Notes: generated by a model from the letters alone, not told the origin. Positions 34,655 to 44,513 are shown, counted from the stretch's first letter. The stretch is 64,000 nt of DNA from Streptomyces sp. JJ36 (GCF_021696945.1 NZ_JACYHE010000022.1:1-64000); one strand, 5' to 3'. Made by a program: numbers and translations.

Positions 34655-35659
34655 ATGCGCATCGGCATCCTCGGCTGCGGGCGGATCGGCGCCTTCCACG
34701 CCGCGACCCTGCACGATCTGGACACCGTCGACTCCCTCGTCGTCTCCGACCCCGTCCCCGCGGCCGCGGCCGCCACCGCGGAGCGCTTCGGCGCCGAGAC
34801 GGCCGCCTCCCCGGAGGAGCTGCTGGCCGCGGGCGTCGACGGCGTGGTCGTCGCGGCCGCCACCGACGCCCACCCGGAGCTGCTGCTCGCCGCGGTGAAG
34901 GCCGGACTGCCGGTCTTCTGCGAGAAGCCCGTCGCCCGCACCATCGAGGAGAGCACCCGGGTGCTCAGCGCCGTGGAGGGCAGCGGCGTCCCGGTGCAGA
35001 TGGGGCACAACCGGCGCTTCGACGCCGGATTCGCCGCCGCCCGGGAGGCCGTGGCGAGCGGGGCGCTGGGCGCGCTGCACACCGTACGGTCGACCACGCT
35101 GGACCCGGAGCCGCCCCCGCCCGCCTATGTCGCCGCCTCCGGCGGCATCTTCCGCGACTGCGCGGTGCACGACTTCGACGTCGTCCGCTGGGTCACCGGG
35201 CGGGAGGTCGCCGAGGTGTACGCGACGGGGGGCAACCGCGGTGCGGAGTTCATCGCCGGGGCGGGCGACGTCGACACCTCCGCCGCCGTCCTCACCCTCG
35301 ACGACGGCACCCTCGTCCTGGTCTCCAACAGCCGCCACAACCCGCGGGGTTACGACGTGCGCATGGAGCTGCACGGGATGCGGGACAGCGTCGCTGTCGG
35401 TCTGGAGGACCGGCTTCCGCTCCGCTCCGTGGAGCCGGGCACCACCTTCCCGGACGGTCCCCCGCACACCTTCTTCATGGACCGCTTCGCCGCCGCCTAC
35501 CGCGCCGAACTGGCCGCCTTCACCGAGGTGGTGGCGGCCCGCCGGCCCTCCCCGTGCACCGTGGCCGACGCGGTCGAGGCGGCCTGGATCGCGGAGGCCT
35601 GCGCGCGCTCCCTGCGGGAGCGCCGCCCGGTGCGCATGACGGAGGTGCGGGAGGCATGA
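34655..35659 (+). CDS. Gfo/Idh/MocA oxidoreductase, inositol dehydrogenase-like
   Basis: 334 residues. The NAD-binding domain has MRIGILGCGRIGAFHA, VVVAAATDAHPELLLAA and FCEKPVARTIEES (catalytic Lys). The substrate domain has QMGHNRRFDAGF and GGIFRDCAVHDFDVVRW, where the Asp-x3-His pair is that of inositol 2-dehydrogenases. It probably oxidises inositol or a related polyol. ATG at 34655 with AAGGAG upstream. Its stop overlaps the next start as ATGA. A second inositol-dehydrogenase-like gene (39181) lies in the iol cluster. Confidence 0.85.
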   Translation: MRIGILGCGRIGAFHAATLHDLDTVDSLVVSDPVPAAAAATAERFGAETAASPEELLAAGVDGVVVAAATDAHPELLLAAVKAGLPVFCEKPVARTIEESTRVLSAVEGSGVPVQMGHNRRFDAGFAAAREAVASGALGALHTVRSTTLDPEPPPPAYVAASGGIFRDCAVHDFDVVRWVTGREVAEVYATGGNRGAEFIAGAGDVDTSAAVLTLDDGTLVLVSNSRHNPRGYDVRMELHGMRDSVAVGLEDRLPLRSVEPGTTFPDGPPHTFFMDRFAAAYRAELAAFTEVVAARRPSPCTVADAVEAAWIAEACARSLRERRPVRMTEVREA

Positions 35660-36690
35660 CGACGGAGCGTACGGACGCCGCGGCCCCCGTGGAGCCGCTG
35701 CGGATCGGGCTGCTGGGCGCCGCCCGGATCGCCGACCGGGCGCTGGTGGCGCCCGCCCGGGAGACCGGGCACCGCCTGGTCGTGGTGGCGGCCCGGGACC
35801 GGGACCGTGCGGAGGCGTTCGCCGCACGCCACGGCGTGGAGCGGGTGGCCGGCGACTACGCCCGGGTCCTCGCCGACCCCGAGGTGGAGGCGGTCTACAA
35901 CCCGCTCGCCAACGGGCTGCACGGCCCGTGGAACCTCGCGGCCCTCGCCGCGGGGAAGCATGTGCTCACCGAGAAGCCCTCGGCGAGCAATGCGCAGGAG
36001 GCCGCCGAGGTGCGGGACGCCGCGGCAGCGGCGGGCCGCACCGTGATGGAGGGGTTCCACTACCTCTTCCACCCGGTGACGCGGCGCCTGCACGAACTGC
36101 TGGACTCCGGCGAACTCGGCGCGCTGCGGCACGCGGAGACCCTGGTCGCCATCCCGGAGCCGGAGGACGGCGACCCGCGCTGGTCGCTCCCGCTGGCCGG
36201 CGGGGCGCTGATGGACCTGGGCTGCTACGCACTGCACGCCCTGCGCGTGCTCGCGCCCTGGGCAGGGGGCCCGCCCCGGGCGGCCGGGGCCCGTGCCGGC
36301 GTACGCGCCGGGGCGCCGGGTGTCGACGAGTGGCTGGAGGCCGACCTGGAGTTCCCCGGCGGCGCCACCGCGACCGCGCGCTGCCACATGGCCTACCCGG
36401 AGCTGCGCATGAGCTGCCGGATCGTGGGCTCCCGGGGCACCGCCACGGCGCGGAACTTCGTGCTGCCGCACACCGACGACCGGATCGTGGTGCGGACCGC
36501 GGCGGGGGAGCGGGTCGAGCAGCCGGGCCGGCGCTCCTCGTACGCGTACCAGCTCGAGGCCTTCGCGGCGCATCTGCGGCACGGTGCCGCGCTGCCCACG
36601 GGGGCGGAGGACGCCGTGGCGACGATGCGCCTGATCGACGCCTGTTACGAGGCGGCCGGTCTCCCGCCGCGCCCGCGCACCGTGCTCTGA
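35656..36690 (+). CDS. Gfo/Idh/MocA oxidoreductase, glucose-fructose/dihydrodiol-like
   Basis: 344 residues, ATG at 35656 overlapping the previous stop, so coupled. The cofactor domain has RIGLLGAARIADRALV, VYNPLANGLHGPWNLAAL and LTEKPSASNAQEA. The second domain has VMEGFHYLFHPVTRRL and GGALMDLGCYALHALR. These patterns match the branch containing trans-dihydrodiol and glucose-fructose type enzymes. It is different from its upstream neighbour, so the operon carries two distinct sugar/polyol dehydrogenases. Last gene before a strong terminator. Confidence 0.85.
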   Translation: MTTERTDAAAPVEPLRIGLLGAARIADRALVAPARETGHRLVVVAARDRDRAEAFAARHGVERVAGDYARVLADPEVEAVYNPLANGLHGPWNLAALAAGKHVLTEKPSASNAQEAAEVRDAAAAAGRTVMEGFHYLFHPVTRRLHELLDSGELGALRHAETLVAIPEPEDGDPRWSLPLAGGALMDLGCYALHALRVLAPWAGGPPRAAGARAGVRAGAPGVDEWLEADLEFPGGATATARCHMAYPELRMSCRIVGSRGTATARNFVLPHTDDRIVVRTAAGERVEQPGRRSSYAYQLEAFAAHLRHGAALPTGAEDAVATMRLIDACYEAAGLPPRPRTVL

Positions 36691-36749
36691 CGGGCGGCGC
36701 GGGAGCGCCTGCGACGACCCCACCTCGGACGGGCGGGTGCCGGAAGCGT

Positions 36750-36798
36750 GAGAACGCCCCGTCAGGGTCCCCCCACGGGCCCTGGACGGGGCGTTCTC
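36750..36798. terminator. Long hairpin with C-rich loop
   Basis: A perfect 14-bp outer stem (GAGAACGCCCCGTC and its complement) encloses a second partly paired AGGGTCC...GGGCCCT stem whose loop is a run of Cs. It lies 59 bases after the dioxygenase operon. It also forms the left border of the dispersed repeat copy 1, so it would terminate a transcript of that element read leftwards. Confidence 0.7.
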
Positions 36799-36803
36799 TA
36801 CCC

Positions 36804-36951
36804 GGTCGGATTCCCCCCACGGGACCCAGCCGGGTGTCTGCCGGCTGCGCATGCGGCCGGGGGCCGCTCAAAGCTCCGGGGCATGGCAGCGTGGCGCCGG
36901 CTCCGCCGGGTGCCGACGTCACCGGGTGAGACCCGCGACCCCCGCGAAAGG
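36804..36951 (+). repeat. Dispersed structured element, copy 1
   Basis: This 148-bp gene-free sequence reappears in inverted orientation at 63555-63704. By eye the two differ by about 12 substitutions and two single-base gaps. It contains several potential stems: CAGCCGG/CCGGCTG near 36828-36846, GCGGCCGGGGGCCGC, CCGGCTCCGCCGG and TCACCGGGTGA. In copy 2 the A of the first stem is G, which would keep a G-U pair if this strand is transcribed. Open frames run through it in several directions without start signals, so it is unlikely to be protein-coding. It could be a cis-acting RNA, a small RNA, a protein-binding region or a non-autonomous repeat; family unknown. Confidence 0.75.
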
Positions 36952-36967
36952 TTGTACGCCGATTTTC

Positions 36968-36983
36968 TGTGACCTGCGTCACA
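36968..36983. promoter_or_regulatory. Crp-type binding site
   Basis: TGTGAC-CTGC-GTCACA is a perfect palindrome matching the Crp/Fnr consensus TGTGA-N6-TCACA. It sits between the dispersed repeat and the flavin reductase gene (147 bases before its GTG). On the minus strand a TACAAC at 36951-36956 could be a -10 element for a transcript through the repeat. The target could therefore be on either side. Streptomyces encode a Crp protein recognising such sites. Confidence 0.65.
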
Positions 36984-37129
36984 TCCCCCGTCGCCGTCCC
37001 GGTGGTCCCGCCGGGTGATCGCGGCGGTGTGAGCGCGCCGTCACGCTTCCCCGGCCGCCTGCGCGCCGCAGCATGGGAGCCGGTGCCGCCGCAGGCCGGA
37101 TGCGGCGGCCGGACTCCCGGGAGAGACGT
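36984..37129 (+). other. 5' region of the flavin reductase gene
   Basis: Together with the terminator, repeat and Crp site this completes a 439-base gene-free interval (36691-37129). This part is GC-rich. I see no further clear motif except the GGGAGAG ribosome site before 37130. Confidence 0.4.
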
Positions 37130-37867
37130 GTGACCGCACCAGCCCCGACCACCGACGTCCCACCCGCACGCTACGACGACCTGCGGGCGGTGATGATCAA
37201 CTGCACCCTGAAGCCCTCCCCGGCCCGCAGCAACACCCAGGGGCTGATCGACCGCAGCCGCCGGATCATGGAGGCCCAGGGGGTCCAGGTGGACCTGGTG
37301 CGCGCGGTGGACCACGACATCGCCACCGGCGTGTGGCCGGACATGACCGAGCACGGCTGGGAACGGGACGCCTGGCCGGACCTGTACCGCCGGGTGCTGG
37401 CCGCCGACATCCTGGTGCTGGCGGGGCCCATCTGGCTCGGCGACAACAGCTCCGTCACCAAACAGGTGATCGAGCGCCTCTACTCCTGCTCCAGCCTGCT
37501 CAACGAAGCCGGCCAGTACGCCTACTACGGCCGGGTCGGCGGCTGCCTGATCACCGGGAACGAGGACGGGATCAAGCACTGCGCGATGAACGTGCTCTAC
37601 AGCCTTCAGCACCTCGGCTACACGATCCCCCCGCAGTGCGACGCCGGCTGGATCGGCGAGGCGGGTCCCGGCCCCTCCTACCTCGACGAGGGCTCCCACG
37701 GCCCGGAGAACGACTTCACCAACCGCAACACCACGTTCATGACGTGGAACCTGCTGCACCTGGCACGGATGCTCCGGGACGCCGGCGGCATCCCCGCCTA
37801 CGGCAACCAGCGCACCGAGTGGGACGCCGGCTGCCGGCACGACTACGAGAACCCGGAACACCGCTGA
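37130..37867 (+). CDS. NADPH-dependent FMN reductase family (flavodoxin fold)
   Basis: 245 residues. A flavodoxin-like core begins AVMINCTLKPSPARSNTQGL, where the Ser/Asn-rich loop binds FMN phosphate. VLAGPIWLGDNSSVTKQVIER and YYGRVGGCLITGNEDGIKHC, the flavin-ring loops, follow. It probably transfers hydride from NAD(P)H to FMN or a quinone. GTG at 37130 behind GGGAGAG. Ends 10 bases from the convergent HTH gene. A Crp-type site and the dispersed repeat lie upstream. Confidence 0.82.
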   Translation: MTAPAPTTDVPPARYDDLRAVMINCTLKPSPARSNTQGLIDRSRRIMEAQGVQVDLVRAVDHDIATGVWPDMTEHGWERDAWPDLYRRVLAADILVLAGPIWLGDNSSVTKQVIERLYSCSSLLNEAGQYAYYGRVGGCLITGNEDGIKHCAMNVLYSLQHLGYTIPPQCDAGWIGEAGPGPSYLDEGSHGPENDFTNRNTTFMTWNLLHLARMLRDAGGIPAYGNQRTEWDAGCRHDYENPEHR

Positions 37868-37877
37868 CGGAACCGGC

Positions 37878-38105
37878 TCAGCCATTCCTCTCCGGGGGCG
37901 TGCGCCGCTGACCGCGGCGGCCGCCGTGTCCCGGGCGGCGGGCCACCCAGGCCCGCACCGTGTCCGCGTACCAGAACGGCCTGCCCCCCTCCACCAGGTC
38001 GGGCGGGGGGAGCAGGCCGTTCTTCCGGTACGAGCGCACGGTGTCCGGCTGCACCCGGATGTGTGCGGCGATCTCCTTGTACGACCACAGGCTCCGGTCT
38101 GCCAT
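37878..38105 (-). CDS. Small helix-turn-helix (excisionase/MerR-like) protein
   Basis: 75 residues. One winged-helix HTH: LWSYKEIAAHIRVQPDTVRS with YRKNGLLPPPDLV, then the wing RPFWYADTVRAWVARRPG and a basic tail. It resembles AlpA/Xis-type (HTH_17) proteins. The ATG at 38103-38105 has GGAGG at 8 bases. Such proteins occur with mobile elements, but no integrase or attachment site is visible here, so a host regulatory role is equally possible. Confidence 0.75.
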   Translation of the reverse strand: MADRSLWSYKEIAAHIRVQPDTVRSYRKNGLLPPPDLVEGGRPFWYADTVRAWVARRPGHGGRRGQRRTPPERNG

Positions 38106-38301
38106 GGCGGCACCTCCACGGGACGACGGGGGTGACGACAGGCTGTGGCCGGAGTACGACGCCCGGTGAGCATCCCGGGCCGCTGTCGCCCGGTTGTGAC
38201 CCGGTGCGGGCGGCATCGTGACCGCTGTGACGGGACCGGGACAGGGGGAGCCGGGCGGACCGTGGGACGGAGCGCGCGGCCGCCCCTCCGGGAGGGAGGT
38301 C

Positions 38302-39159
38302 CTACGGCCGGCCCGCGAGGTACTCGTCGATCTTCCGGCGCATGAAGAGCGACGACTCCCGGGCCCGTTCCTCCCAGGCGAAGACGCAGGAGGTGAGGGT
38401 GCCGTCGAAGCCGTTGTCCCACAGGGCGCCGAAGAGCTCGTCGAAGTCCACCTCGCCCTGCCCGATGTCCAGGTGCTGGTGGATCCGGGCCGGGGAGCCG
38501 GGCGGGTTGACGATGTAGCGCAGCCCGGAGGAGCCCGTGTGGTCGAAGGTGTCCGCCAGGTGCACGTGGGTCAGCAGGTCGCCGGCGTAGGCGATCTGCC
38601 CGGGCGCGTCGTCGCCGTGGTGGAAGGTGTGCGGGGCGCAGTAGAGGTACTTCACCCGGGGGTGGTTGACGCCCCGGATCATGTCGATCGCCTCGTAGCC
38701 GTTCTCGATGAAGTCGTCCGGATGCGGCTCCAGGGCCAGGTCGATGCCCTCCCGTTCGAAGAGCGGCAGCAGCTCCTCCATCGACTTCCAGAACTGCGCC
38801 TCGCTGCGGGCGGGGTCCTCCGGGCGGCCGTTGAACTCCGAGATCATGCTGTCCACGCCGAGGTCCGCGGCGACCCGGACGGCGCGCTTCCAGTAGCGGA
38901 CGGCGGCCTGCCGCTCCTCCTCGTCCGGGCCGGACCAGCGGAACAGCGGCAGTACCGAGGAGACTCCGACACCCGCGGCGTCCAGCGCCTTGCGGAACCG
39001 CTGCACGGTCGCGTCGTCCACCCGCGGGTGCCGGAAGAAGGGGTTGAAGTCGTCCCGCGGCGAGAGCTCGATCCACTCGAAGCCCAGCTCGGCGGCGAGC
39101 GCGGGCAGTTCGAGCAGCGGGACGTGCCGGAACATGTAGGGGTCGAGAGCGATGCGCAT
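38302..39159 (-). CDS. Sugar phosphate isomerase/epimerase (inositol cluster)
   Basis: 285 residues, TIM barrel. It begins MRIALDPYMFRHVPLLELP. Metal and substrate residues appear in FEWIELSPRDDFNPFF, SEFNGRP, DLALEPHPDDF (Glu/His), LYCAPHTFHHGDD, LTHVHLADTFDHTG and HQHLDIGQGEVDF. The pattern fits inosose isomerases such as IolI or IolH. It is the last gene of the minus-strand inositol operon. ATG at 39157-39159, 21 bases after the upstream gene's stop. Confidence 0.8.
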   Translation of the reverse strand: MRIALDPYMFRHVPLLELPALAAELGFEWIELSPRDDFNPFFRHPRVDDATVQRFRKALDAAGVGVSSVLPLFRWSGPDEEERQAAVRYWKRAVRVAADLGVDSMISEFNGRPEDPARSEAQFWKSMEELLPLFEREGIDLALEPHPDDFIENGYEAIDMIRGVNHPRVKYLYCAPHTFHHGDDAPGQIAYAGDLLTHVHLADTFDHTGSSGLRYIVNPPGSPARIHQHLDIGQGEVDFDELFGALWDNGFDGTLTSCVFAWEERARESSLFMRRKIDEYLAGRP

Positions 39160-39180
39160 GGTCGGGTGCCTCCCGGTACG

Positions 39181-40197
39181 TCAGCGGTAGAGAGCGGGGC
39201 GTTCGGCCAGCGAGACCTCGACGCGTTCGCCGCTCACCTGGGCGCGGACCCCGGCCTCGCAGACCGCGGCGACGGCGTAGCCGTCCCAGGCACTCGGGCC
39301 GGTGGTCTCGCCGCGGCGGGCGGCGTCCACCCAGCTCTGCACCTCGCGGTCGTAGGCGTCGGCGAAGCGGGCGATGAAGTCCTGGGTGATCTCGCCGCCC
39401 CAGCGGCCGGCCGTGTTGGTCATCAGGCCGTGGCCCTCGCCGATGCGGGCGGTGCCGCCCTCGCAGACCGCCTCCGCCTGCACCTGGTAGCCGAAGCCGC
39501 AGGTGGCGAACATCTCGACGTTCACCACCGCCCCGCCGTCCGTCTCGAAGAGCACGAGCTGCGGGTCGCTCAGTCCCTCGGGCGCGCCGGAACTGGGGAC
39601 GGGACGGAGCACCCGTACCGCGGTGATCTCCTGGTCCAGGAGCCAGCGGGTGCAGTCGATCTCGTGCGCCACCGCGTCGGTGATCAGCATCTCGTCGGTG
39701 AAGTAGTCGTGCACCCGCACGTTGCGGTGCCGGCAGTGCAGCAGCAGCGGACGGCCCAGCTCACCGCTCTCCAGCAGCGCCCGGAGCCGCAGGTACTCGC
39801 TGTCGAAGCGGCGCATCCAGCCCACCTGGATGCGCCGGCGGCCCAGCTTCTGCTCCGCCTCCAGCACCCGCAGCGCGCTCTCCGCGTCCGGGGTGAGCGG
39901 CTTCTCACAGAGCACCGGCAGGTCCCGGGCCAGGGCGTCCAGCAGGGCGGCCTCGTGTGCCGGGCCGGGGGAGGCGATCAGCACGGCGTCCACGGCGGGG
40001 TCGGCCATGGCCGCGGCGTGGTCGGTGTAGGCCGTGCAGCCCTCGGTGGTGGCGGCCAGCGCATCGGCCCGCTCCTCGTCGATGTCGACGACGGCGGTGA
40101 CCCGGGCGCCGCTGATCACCCGGTCGATGCGGCGGACGTGGTCCGCCCCCATCATGCCGGTGCCGATGACGGCGACGCCGAGTGTGCGGTCGGTCAT
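39181..40197 (-). CDS. iolG: Inositol 2-dehydrogenase-like Gfo/Idh oxidoreductase
   Basis: 338 residues. [19 protein letters not shown] binds [33 protein letters not shown] (catalytic Lys) and [16 protein letters not shown] follow. The substrate site is [19 protein letters not shown], with the Asp-x3-His pair of inositol dehydrogenases. It would oxidise myo-inositol to scyllo-inosose. ATG at 40195-40197 behind GAGGACTT. Lies between the IolE-like and isomerase genes in the import operon. Confidence 0.87.
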   Translation of the reverse strand: MTDRTLGVAVIGTGMMGADHVRRIDRVISGARVTAVVDIDEERADALAATTEGCTAYTDHAAAMADPAVDAVLIASPGPAHEAALLDALARDLPVLCEKPLTPDAESALRVLEAEQKLGRRRIQVGWMRRFDSEYLRLRALLESGELGRPLLLHCRHRNVRVHDYFTDEMLITDAVAHEIDCTRWLLDQEITAVRVLRPVPSSGAPEGLSDPQLVLFETDGGAVVNVEMFATCGFGYQVQAEAVCEGGTARIGEGHGLMTNTAGRWGGEITQDFIARFADAYDREVQSWVDAARRGETTGPSAWDGYAVAAVCEAGVRAQVSGERVEVSLAERPALYR

Positions 40198-40256
40198 GTG
40201 AAGTCCTCGGGAGAAGCGGGTGCGTGGGTGCGTGGGTGTGCGCGCGAGACGCGGGG

Positions 40257-41171
40257 TCAGGCGCCGCAGGAGCGCAGGAAGCGGCGGGTCCGCTCGGCGA
40301 TGGGCAGCGGCTGGTCGGGCGGGCACGGGTACATGTCCTGCTCGACGATGGCGAAGAGATCGATGCCGAGCTGCTGGGCGGCGGTCAGCACCGGCTCCAT
40401 CGCCGGGACGCCCAGCGGCGGTTCGCACATCACGCCCTGCTGCACGGCGGGCCCGAACGGGGTGCCCTTCGCGACCACGTCGGCCAGGATGTCCGGGTCC
40501 ACCTGCTTGAGGTGCAGATAGCCGATGCGTTCGCCGTAGGTCTCGATGAGCTTGACGTTGTCGCCGCCGCAGTAGGCGTAGTGGCCGGTGTCCAGGCAGA
40601 GGCTGACCAGGTCCTGGTCGGTGGCGTCGAGGAAGCGCTCGACGTGCTCCTCGGTGTCGATGTGGGTGTCCGCGTGCGGGTGCACCATGATCCGCAGCCC
40701 GTAGCGCTCGCGCACCTCGCGGGCGAGCCGCTCCATGCCGGTGGTCAGGTGGTGCCACTGCTCGGTGGTGAGCTCCGGCGGCTCGATCAGCTCGGCGGTC
40801 TTGTCGTCCCGCCAGAAGGACGGGATGACGACCAGGTGCTCGGCCTGCATGGCGCGGGTGAGCTCGGCGACCTCTGCGACGTGCGCCCAGGTCTCGTCCC
40901 AGGTGTCCGGGCCGCGGTGCAGCGCGGTGAAGATGGTCCCGGCGGAGACCTGGAGCCCGCGCTGCTGCACCTCGTCGGTGAGCCGGGCGGGGTCGGTCGG
41001 CAGGTAGCCGTAGGGGCCGAGCTCGATCCATGCGTAGCCCGCCTGGGAGACCTCGTCCAGGAAGCGCTGCCACGGCACCTGCAGCGGGTCGTCGGGGAAC
41101 CAGACACCCCAGGAGTCGGGGGCGGAGCCGACCCGGAGGCGGTCCAGGGCGGGGGTGGCGGGGGTGGTCAT
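40257..41171 (-). CDS. iolE: Inosose dehydratase-like TIM-barrel protein
   Basis: 304 residues. [20 protein letters not shown] at the N-terminus is the family signature of IolE-type proteins. The barrel continues with [33 protein letters not shown] (His/Asp), [29 protein letters not shown] and [15 protein letters not shown] (Glu). It would dehydrate scyllo-inosose to the diketo intermediate used by IolD. ATG at 41169-41171. A 170-base spacer separates it from the ATPase gene. Confidence 0.82.
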   Translation of the reverse strand: MTTPATPALDRLRVGSAPDSWGVWFPDDPLQVPWQRFLDEVSQAGYAWIELGPYGYLPTDPARLTDEVQQRGLQVSAGTIFTALHRGPDTWDETWAHVAEVAELTRAMQAEHLVVIPSFWRDDKTAELIEPPELTTEQWHHLTTGMERLAREVRERYGLRIMVHPHADTHIDTEEHVERFLDATDQDLVSLCLDTGHYAYCGGDNVKLIETYGERIGYLHLKQVDPDILADVVAKGTPFGPAVQQGVMCEPPLGVPAMEPVLTAAQQLGIDLFAIVEQDMYPCPPDQPLPIAERTRRFLRSCGA

Positions 41172-41214
41172 GCGGTGTCTCCTCTCGCCGGCCCGGCGGG
41201 CCGGGGATGCTCGT

Positions 41215-41234
41215 GAGGTGAGGTGAGGTGAGGT
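41215..41234. repeat. Four tandem GAGGT units
   Basis: A 5-bp unit GAGGT is repeated four times in the spacer upstream of the IolE-like gene. It is probably a slippage-prone microsatellite; its complement is not a ribosome site for the minus-strand gene. Confidence 0.6.
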
Positions 41235-41341
41235 GGGGCGGGGAGGGTGGTGCCGGTGGTGCGTACGGTGTGCCGCGCGGCGGGCCGGCGCACCGGCCGG
41301 TCCCGGCGCGCCGCGAGGCGGGGCCCGGGGGACGCGGGGGC

Positions 41342-42199
<858 letters not shown>

Positions 42200-42204
42200 G
42201 GCGC

Positions 42205-43311
42205 TCACCTCCGGGTTGCCTGGTTGCGCACGTACAGGTTGACGAGCACCGCGAGCAGGAGCATGGCGCCGAGGAAGAACTTGAACCAGTCGGGGTTCCA
42301 GTTGGCGTAGACGATGCCCTGCGTGGCCATGCCGAAGAGGAAGGCGCCGATGAGCGGGCCGATCACCGAGCCGTAGCCGCCGGTGAGCACGCAGCCGCCG
42401 ATCACGGCCGCGGCGATGTAGATCAGCTCCTGGCCGACGCCCTCGCCGGACTGCACGGTGTTGTAGGCGAAGAGCTGGTGCATCCCGACGAACCAGGCCG
42501 CGAAACCCACGGTCATGAAGAGCGTGATCTTGGTGAAGGCCACCGGCACGCCCACGGCGCGGGCGCTCTGCTTGTTGCCGCCGACGGCGAAGATCCAGTT
42601 CCCGAACTTGGTGCGCATCAGGACCCAGGTGCCGATGGCGGCGAAGAGGATCCACCACAGGACGGTGACCCGCAGGCCCGTGCCCCCGATGGTGAGGGTG
42701 GAGGAGAAGACGGCCCGGGCCTGGTCGAAGCCGTCCATGTCGCGGATGGAGTCGGTGGCCACGTTCCCGGTGACCAGCTTGGTGATCGCCAGGTTGGCCC
42801 CCTGGAGCATCAGGAACGTGCCCAGGGTGATCAGGAAGCTGGGGAGTCCCGTCTTGACCAGCATCAGGCCGTTGAAGGCCCCGATCGCCAGGGAGACCGC
42901 CAGGGCGAAGAAGACCCCGACCCACACGTTCATGGTGAGCTGGAAGGCGAACATGCTGGCGGCCAGCGCGGAGGTGAGCACCGCGACACCGGCCGAGAGG
43001 TCGAACTCGCCGCCGATCATCAGCAGGGCCACCGCGATGGCCATGATGCCGATCAGCGAGGCCTGGTAGAGCACCGTGGCCATCGAGTCCATCTGCCGGA
43101 ACGGCGGGGCGACGGCGTAGAAGAGGACGTACACCGCGATCGCGCCCAGCAGCGCGCCGATCTCCGGCCGGCTCAGCAGCCGGTGGATCAGGGAGCGCTG
43201 CCTGGTGCGGCCGTCCTTCTCGGGCGGCGGCACGGGGCGGCCCCCCGCCGCGGGTGCGGCGGGGGACTGCCCGGCAGGCTGTGCGGGGGACGCTGCCTGC
43301 GTCATGGACAT
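42205..43311 (-). CDS. Inositol/sugar ABC transporter permease
   Basis: 368 residues, RbsC-like membrane protein with ~10 helices. Features: [52 protein letters not shown] and [18 protein letters not shown] ~45-residue Ala/Pro-rich cytoplasmic lead comes first. The start codon ATG at 43309-43311 overlaps the upstream stop as TGATG, so translation is coupled; a GTG one codon earlier is possible. Confidence 0.88.
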   Translation of the reverse strand: MSMTQAASPAQPAGQSPAAPAAGGRPVPPPEKDGRTRQRSLIHRLLSRPEIGALLGAIAVYVLFYAVAPPFRQMDSMATVLYQASLIGIMAIAVALLMIGGEFDLSAGVAVLTSALAASMFAFQLTMNVWVGVFFALAVSLAIGAFNGLMLVKTGLPSFLITLGTFLMLQGANLAITKLVTGNVATDSIRDMDGFDQARAVFSSTLTIGGTGLRVTVLWWILFAAIGTWVLMRTKFGNWIFAVGGNKQSARAVGVPVAFTKITLFMTVGFAAWFVGMHQLFAYNTVQSGEGVGQELIYIAAAVIGGCVLTGGYGSVIGPLIGAFLFGMATQGIVYANWNPDWFKFFLGAMLLLAVLVNLYVRNQATRR

Positions 43312-44333
43312 CACCGAGTGCCCTTCTGTGCGAAGTCGGCGATCTCGTCGATGTTGGAGTCATCGACGAAGGCGGGGCCGGTCAGGACCGGCTCCTCGCC
43401 ACCGCCGGCGAAGTTCCCGTTGTGCTCGTAGAGCCAGAGCGCGTCCACCGCCATGTATCCCTGCAGGTAGGGCTGCTGGTCGACGGCGAACTCGATCTTG
43501 CCGTCGCGGATGTAGTCCGTCAGGTCCTTGTTGAGGTCGAAGGTGGCGACCGAGGCGTCGCTCCCCGCGGCCTCGACCGAGTCGACCGCCGTGATGGCGA
43601 AGGGGGCGCCGAGGGTCGCCACGTAGTCGATCGACGTGTCGGCCTGGAGCTTCGCCTGGATGGTCGACTTCACCGAGGGCATGTTGGTGCCGTTGACGTA
43701 GAGTATGTCCGTCTTGCCGTCGAAGGTCTTCTTGACGCCGGCACACCGGGCCTCCAGGGCGACGTGGCCCTGCTCCTGGATGACGCAGATGGTGTGCTTC
43801 GCGCCCAGCTCGTTGAGGCGCTTGCCGAAGGCCTCGCCGGCGATGGTCTCGTCCTGGCCGTAGTAGGACAGCATGCCCAGGTCCTTCCACTGGTCCAGGC
43901 CCCCGTTGAAGCCCACCACCGGGATGCCGGCCTTCCGGGCCTTGGCGATCACGCCCTTCATCGCCTCGGGCTTGGCCGCGGTCAGCGCGATGCCGTCGAC
44001 CTTCTGGTCGATGGCGTTCTGCACGAGGTTCGCCTGGTCGGCGGCCTTGGGGTCGGAGGAGTAGACCAGCTCCACGTTGTCCTTGGCGGCGGCCGCCTGG
44101 GCGCCCTTGCGGATGATGTCCCAGAAGGTGTCGCCGGGTGCCGCGTGGGTGATCATGGCGACCTTCATGCGGGGCGTGTCCGCCTTGCCGGCGCCGAGTC
44201 CTTCGGCCTCCTCCTGGGACTCCTTGCCGCCGGAGCTGCTGGAGCAGCCGGCGGCGAGCAGTGCGGCGGCGGCCAGACCGGCGACGGTGGCGGTGGTACG
44301 GCGGGCTCTGCGGGATGGGATGGTGCGCTTCAC
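43311..44333 (-). CDS. ABC transporter sugar/inositol-binding lipoprotein
   Basis: 340 residues. The signal [20 protein letters not shown] has a clear lipobox (LAAGC). The binding fold has [86 protein letters not shown] and [20 protein letters not shown]. This is the subgroup often found with iol genes. GTG start at 44331-44333. First gene of the minus-strand inositol operon, transcribed from the shared divergent promoter region. Confidence 0.88.
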   Translation of the reverse strand: MKRTIPSRRARRTTATVAGLAAAALLAAGCSSSSGGKESQEEAEGLGAGKADTPRMKVAMITHAAPGDTFWDIIRKGAQAAAAKDNVELVYSSDPKAADQANLVQNAIDQKVDGIALTAAKPEAMKGVIAKARKAGIPVVGFNGGLDQWKDLGMLSYYGQDETIAGEAFGKRLNELGAKHTICVIQEQGHVALEARCAGVKKTFDGKTDILYVNGTNMPSVKSTIQAKLQADTSIDYVATLGAPFAITAVDSVEAAGSDASVATFDLNKDLTDYIRDGKIEFAVDQQPYLQGYMAVDALWLYEHNGNFAGGGEEPVLTGPAFVDDSNIDEIADFAQKGTR

Positions 44334-44501
44334 AGTCCTGACCTCACTTCGGTGGTGAGTGGAGCGGGAGGGGAACGGGGGACCCGCGGGCTGAGGGGGG
44401 AAGCGCCGCCCGGGGCCAGGGGGTCCGTTTCCGTCACATGCCGGAAACGGCGCCGTCTTGGGTAGGGATTCGACTCCCTGGGGTGTGGCGCTGTCAAGAC
44501 T

Positions 44502-44513
44502 TTGTCAGGACAA
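44502..44513. promoter_or_regulatory. Operator candidate TTGTC-AG-GACAA
   Basis: A perfect inverted repeat with 5-bp arms and 2-bp spacer, the shape of GntR-family operators, which commonly control iol genes. No GntR gene is in the window, so the regulator would be elsewhere. Confidence 0.45.

Noticed and set aside
36804..36951. Assignment of the repeat to the ydaO (c-di-AMP) riboswitch or 6C RNA
   Set aside because: GGGTGAGACC-like and C-run features are suggestive. However, I could not find the complete conserved core of either family, and neither orientation makes both copies a leader of a suitable gene.
36748..36972. A possible small protein inside repeat copy 1
   Set aside because: The two copies share the translation only because the DNA is alike. 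Single-base gaps break the frame and there is no ribosome site.
35966..39076. A 1036-codon minus-strand frame through the Gfo/Idh, repeat and reductase region
   Set aside because: It crosses a terminator, the dispersed repeat and well-supported genes on both strands. The translation is low-complexity and has no start signal.
41215..41234. GAGGT tandem units as repeated ribosome sites
   Set aside because: They are on the plus strand while both neighbouring genes are on the minus strand. Probably a simple microsatellite.
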